From an uncultured SAR86 cluster bacterium (GTDB lineage: Bacteria > Pseudomonadota > Gammaproteobacteria > Magnimaribacterales > AG-339-G14), in contig CACAWS010000001.1 in the NCBI GenBank assembly GCA_902536295.1, positions 1 to 43,451 of the forward strand: 43,451 nucleotides of DNA. The letters run 5' to 3'. Position numbers and translations under genes: made by a program. The notes below the pieces were generated by a model that ran no database searches, was not told where the DNA came from, and saw only the letters and a list, made by a program, of their open reading frames with translations. Positions 41,966 to 43,451 of the stretch are shown here, in pieces; positions within the stretch are counted from its first letter, which is position 1, and the number at the start of each line of letters is the position of its first letter.

Positions 41966-43451
41966 GACATTCAAGACATATCATGTTTACTGGAAAAGGG
42001 GCTTCATTTTTAGTTAGCAAATAAGATGGAACAGACAAATTAACTGTGCTAAAAATTTTATTTTCAATAGATTTAGGAAGAAAATCAGCAAAATAATAGC
42101 CTATTTGATCAAAAATACTTATATCATCTTCTATTAACTCAACACTGTATTCTTTTAAATTAGATAATTCAGCCAGTCGATTCAACGATTCCCGTTGAGA
42201 TCCAATTTCATCAATTAAATTTAAATCTTTTGCTTCTTCTGAGCTCCAGATTTTTCCTTCAGCAATTTTTTTGGCAAATGATTTATCCATATTTCTTCCC
42301 TCAGCAACAATTTCAAGAAAAAACTCATAAGCTGAGTTAACAACGTTTTGAATTAATAATTTGGTATTGTCATCGGGACCATTTATTAAAGAAGGATTAA
42401 AGTCTGTTGTACTAACTCCATCATAATTAATACCTATATTTTTTAATCCTTCATTGAAATCAGGTAGGGCTGTCCATACTCCTATTGACCCTGTTAAGCT
42501 AAAATCTGATGCCCAAATTTCGTTCGCGTCGGCTGAAATCCAATAACCTCCCGAAGTTGCGATGTCAGCCATTGAAATTATGACTGGGATTCCTGAATCT
42601 TTTAATTCAATAATTTCTTGCCTTATTATTTCCGAGGCAAAACCACTACCTCCTGGTGTGTTTAGTCTTATAAGTAATCCACGATAATCTCCATTTTTTA
42701 CTCTATTTATTAATCTAGAAAAATGACCACTGGAAAGCTCATTATCATAAAAATCGCCATCTATAATTTCACCTTTTGCGTCAATTAGAGCAAGTTTATT
42801 TTCTGATGCCGCAGGCTCATTAACCTGAATGTACTCATAAAAATTTAGGAAGTATTCCTTTTTGTTATTTGTGATACTAAATATGTACTCTTCCATATCA
42901 GATCTATTCATAATTGAGTCGACCAGTCCAAAATCAGTAGCTAAATTTGAACCTTTTTTATTCGAATTAGAAATAAGATTACCAATGTCATCAATATAAT
43001 TTTGAATATTTATTGAAAGTTTAGTATTACGATTGTTAGAGACCACAAACTTCCATTTTTCCCATAGTGATGTAAGGAATCTTTCAGATTCTTTTTTTGA
43101 ATCTTCCGACATAGAACTATTAGTGAATATTTCTGCTGCAGATTTATAATCTCCAGCAATGAAAGTATTAATATTTACATCAATCTTATTTAACGCTTCT
43201 TTTAAATAAAACCTATAGTTTTTATAACCTTCTAAATATACTAAACCGAAAGGATTTAAAATTATTTCATCAGAATATGAAGCTAGAAGATATTGATTTT
43301 GAAAATAAAAATCTCCATAAGAAATTACTTTTTTTCCTTTTGATTTGAAATTATTCAATGCCTCACCTATTTCTATCGCATCAGTAGCTGATAGATTCAT
43401 TAGTGATGTATCCATTAAAATTAAAGAAATATCATCATCCTTTGTAGCAAG
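41955..43451 (-). CDS. sppA: signal peptide peptidase SppA, 67K type (partial, 5' end outside window)
   Basis: Inner-membrane serine protease degrading cleaved signal peptides. About 498 codons are present and the frame stays open to the right edge, so the N-terminal anchor is outside the window. It has the two-domain 67K architecture: an N-terminal half with the catalytic lysine in GDYKSAAEIF, and a C-terminal half with the catalytic serine in ATSGGYWIS (codon at 42552-42554) and LNTPGGSGFASE. It ends with NMICLECLIN, an unusual CxxC tail just before the stop. It overlaps the convergent hda by 11 bases. Confidence 0.94.
   Translation of the reverse strand, partial: LATKDDDISLILMDTSLMNLSATDAIEIGEALNNFKSKGKKVISYGDFYFQNQYLLASYSDEIILNPFGLVYLEGYKNYRFYLKEALNKIDVNINTFIAGDYKSAAEIFTNSSMSEDSKKESERFLTSLWEKWKFVVSNNRNTKLSINIQNYIDDIGNLISNSNKKGSNLATDFGLVDSIMNRSDMEEYIFSITNNKKEYFLNFYEYIQVNEPAASENKLALIDAKGEIIDGDFYDNELSSGHFSRLINRVKNGDYRGLLIRLNTPGGSGFASEIIRQEIIELKDSGIPVIISMADIATSGGYWISADANEIWASDFSLTGSIGVWTALPDFNEGLKNIGINYDGVSTTDFNPSLINGPDDNTKLLIQNVVNSAYEFFLEIVAEGRNMDKSFAKKIAEGKIWSSEEAKDLNLIDEIGSQRESLNRLAELSNLKEYSVELIEDDISIFDQIGYYFADFLPKSIENKIFSTVNLSVPSYLLTKNEAPFPVNMICLECLIN

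Overview
The window is an AT-rich, very compact bacterial chromosome segment from a marine gammaproteobacterium, most likely of the SAR86 clade. The evidence is gammaproteobacterial gene order (mltG-tmk-holB; purN/purM divergent from a DUF2066 gene, a CDP-alcohol phosphatidyltransferase and hda; csrA among tRNA-Ser and tRNA-Arg; dnaX-recR), many TTG/GTG starts, and accessory genes often seen in such streamlined lineages (PQQ sugar dehydrogenase, DUF3604, GPH symporters, P450, AMACR). The clade assignment is inference; no marker gene was compared. There is no gene-free stretch over about 170 bases, and no CRISPR array, insertion sequence or prophage was seen.

Layout. 1-1632: fabG (partial) and rpmF on the minus strand abut a plus-strand fabF that lacks its first ~83 codons. 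This is the most suspicious junction in the window. 1632-4118: mltG, tmk, holB. 4115-12158: accessory block with a PQQ-type sugar dehydrogenase, a small membrane protein, an HD-domain protein, two GPH-type symporters, a rhomboid protease and a large membrane-anchored DUF3604 protein. 12155-18544: bolA, trhO, an RND/MMPL exporter, an alpha-methylacyl-CoA racemase, tatD and a thioesterase. 18599-22335: a MoxR ATPase with a CoxE-like VWA protein, then an ABC exporter pair. 22364-25684: tRNA-Ser, an acyltransferase, csrA (52 aa), tRNA-Arg, a cytochrome P450, tRNA-Val and coq7, all on one strand and almost touching. 25715-27446: a consensus LexA box and umuDC. 27443-31624: pyrB, an HNH endonuclease, dsbD, yqgE. 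31727-37382: nadA, nadC, an orphan lipoprotein, recX, dnaX, recR, dcd. 37363-43451: DUF3108 gene, purN and purM (minus); DUF2066 gene, pgsA-like gene and hda (plus); sppA (minus, runs off the right end).

How the genes fit together. Several sets are clear: NAD synthesis (nadA/nadC), purine synthesis (purM/purN), clamp loader and recombination (holB, dnaX, recR, recX), SOS mutagenesis (LexA box, umuD, umuC), and replication control (hda). The accessory block at 4-12 kb looks like an uncharacterised periplasmic processing and uptake module. The racemase, thioesterase and P450 could together serve breakdown of branched or sterol-like lipids. Packing is extreme: all six convergent gene pairs overlap at their 3' ends, and most co-directional neighbours overlap or sit within a few bases.
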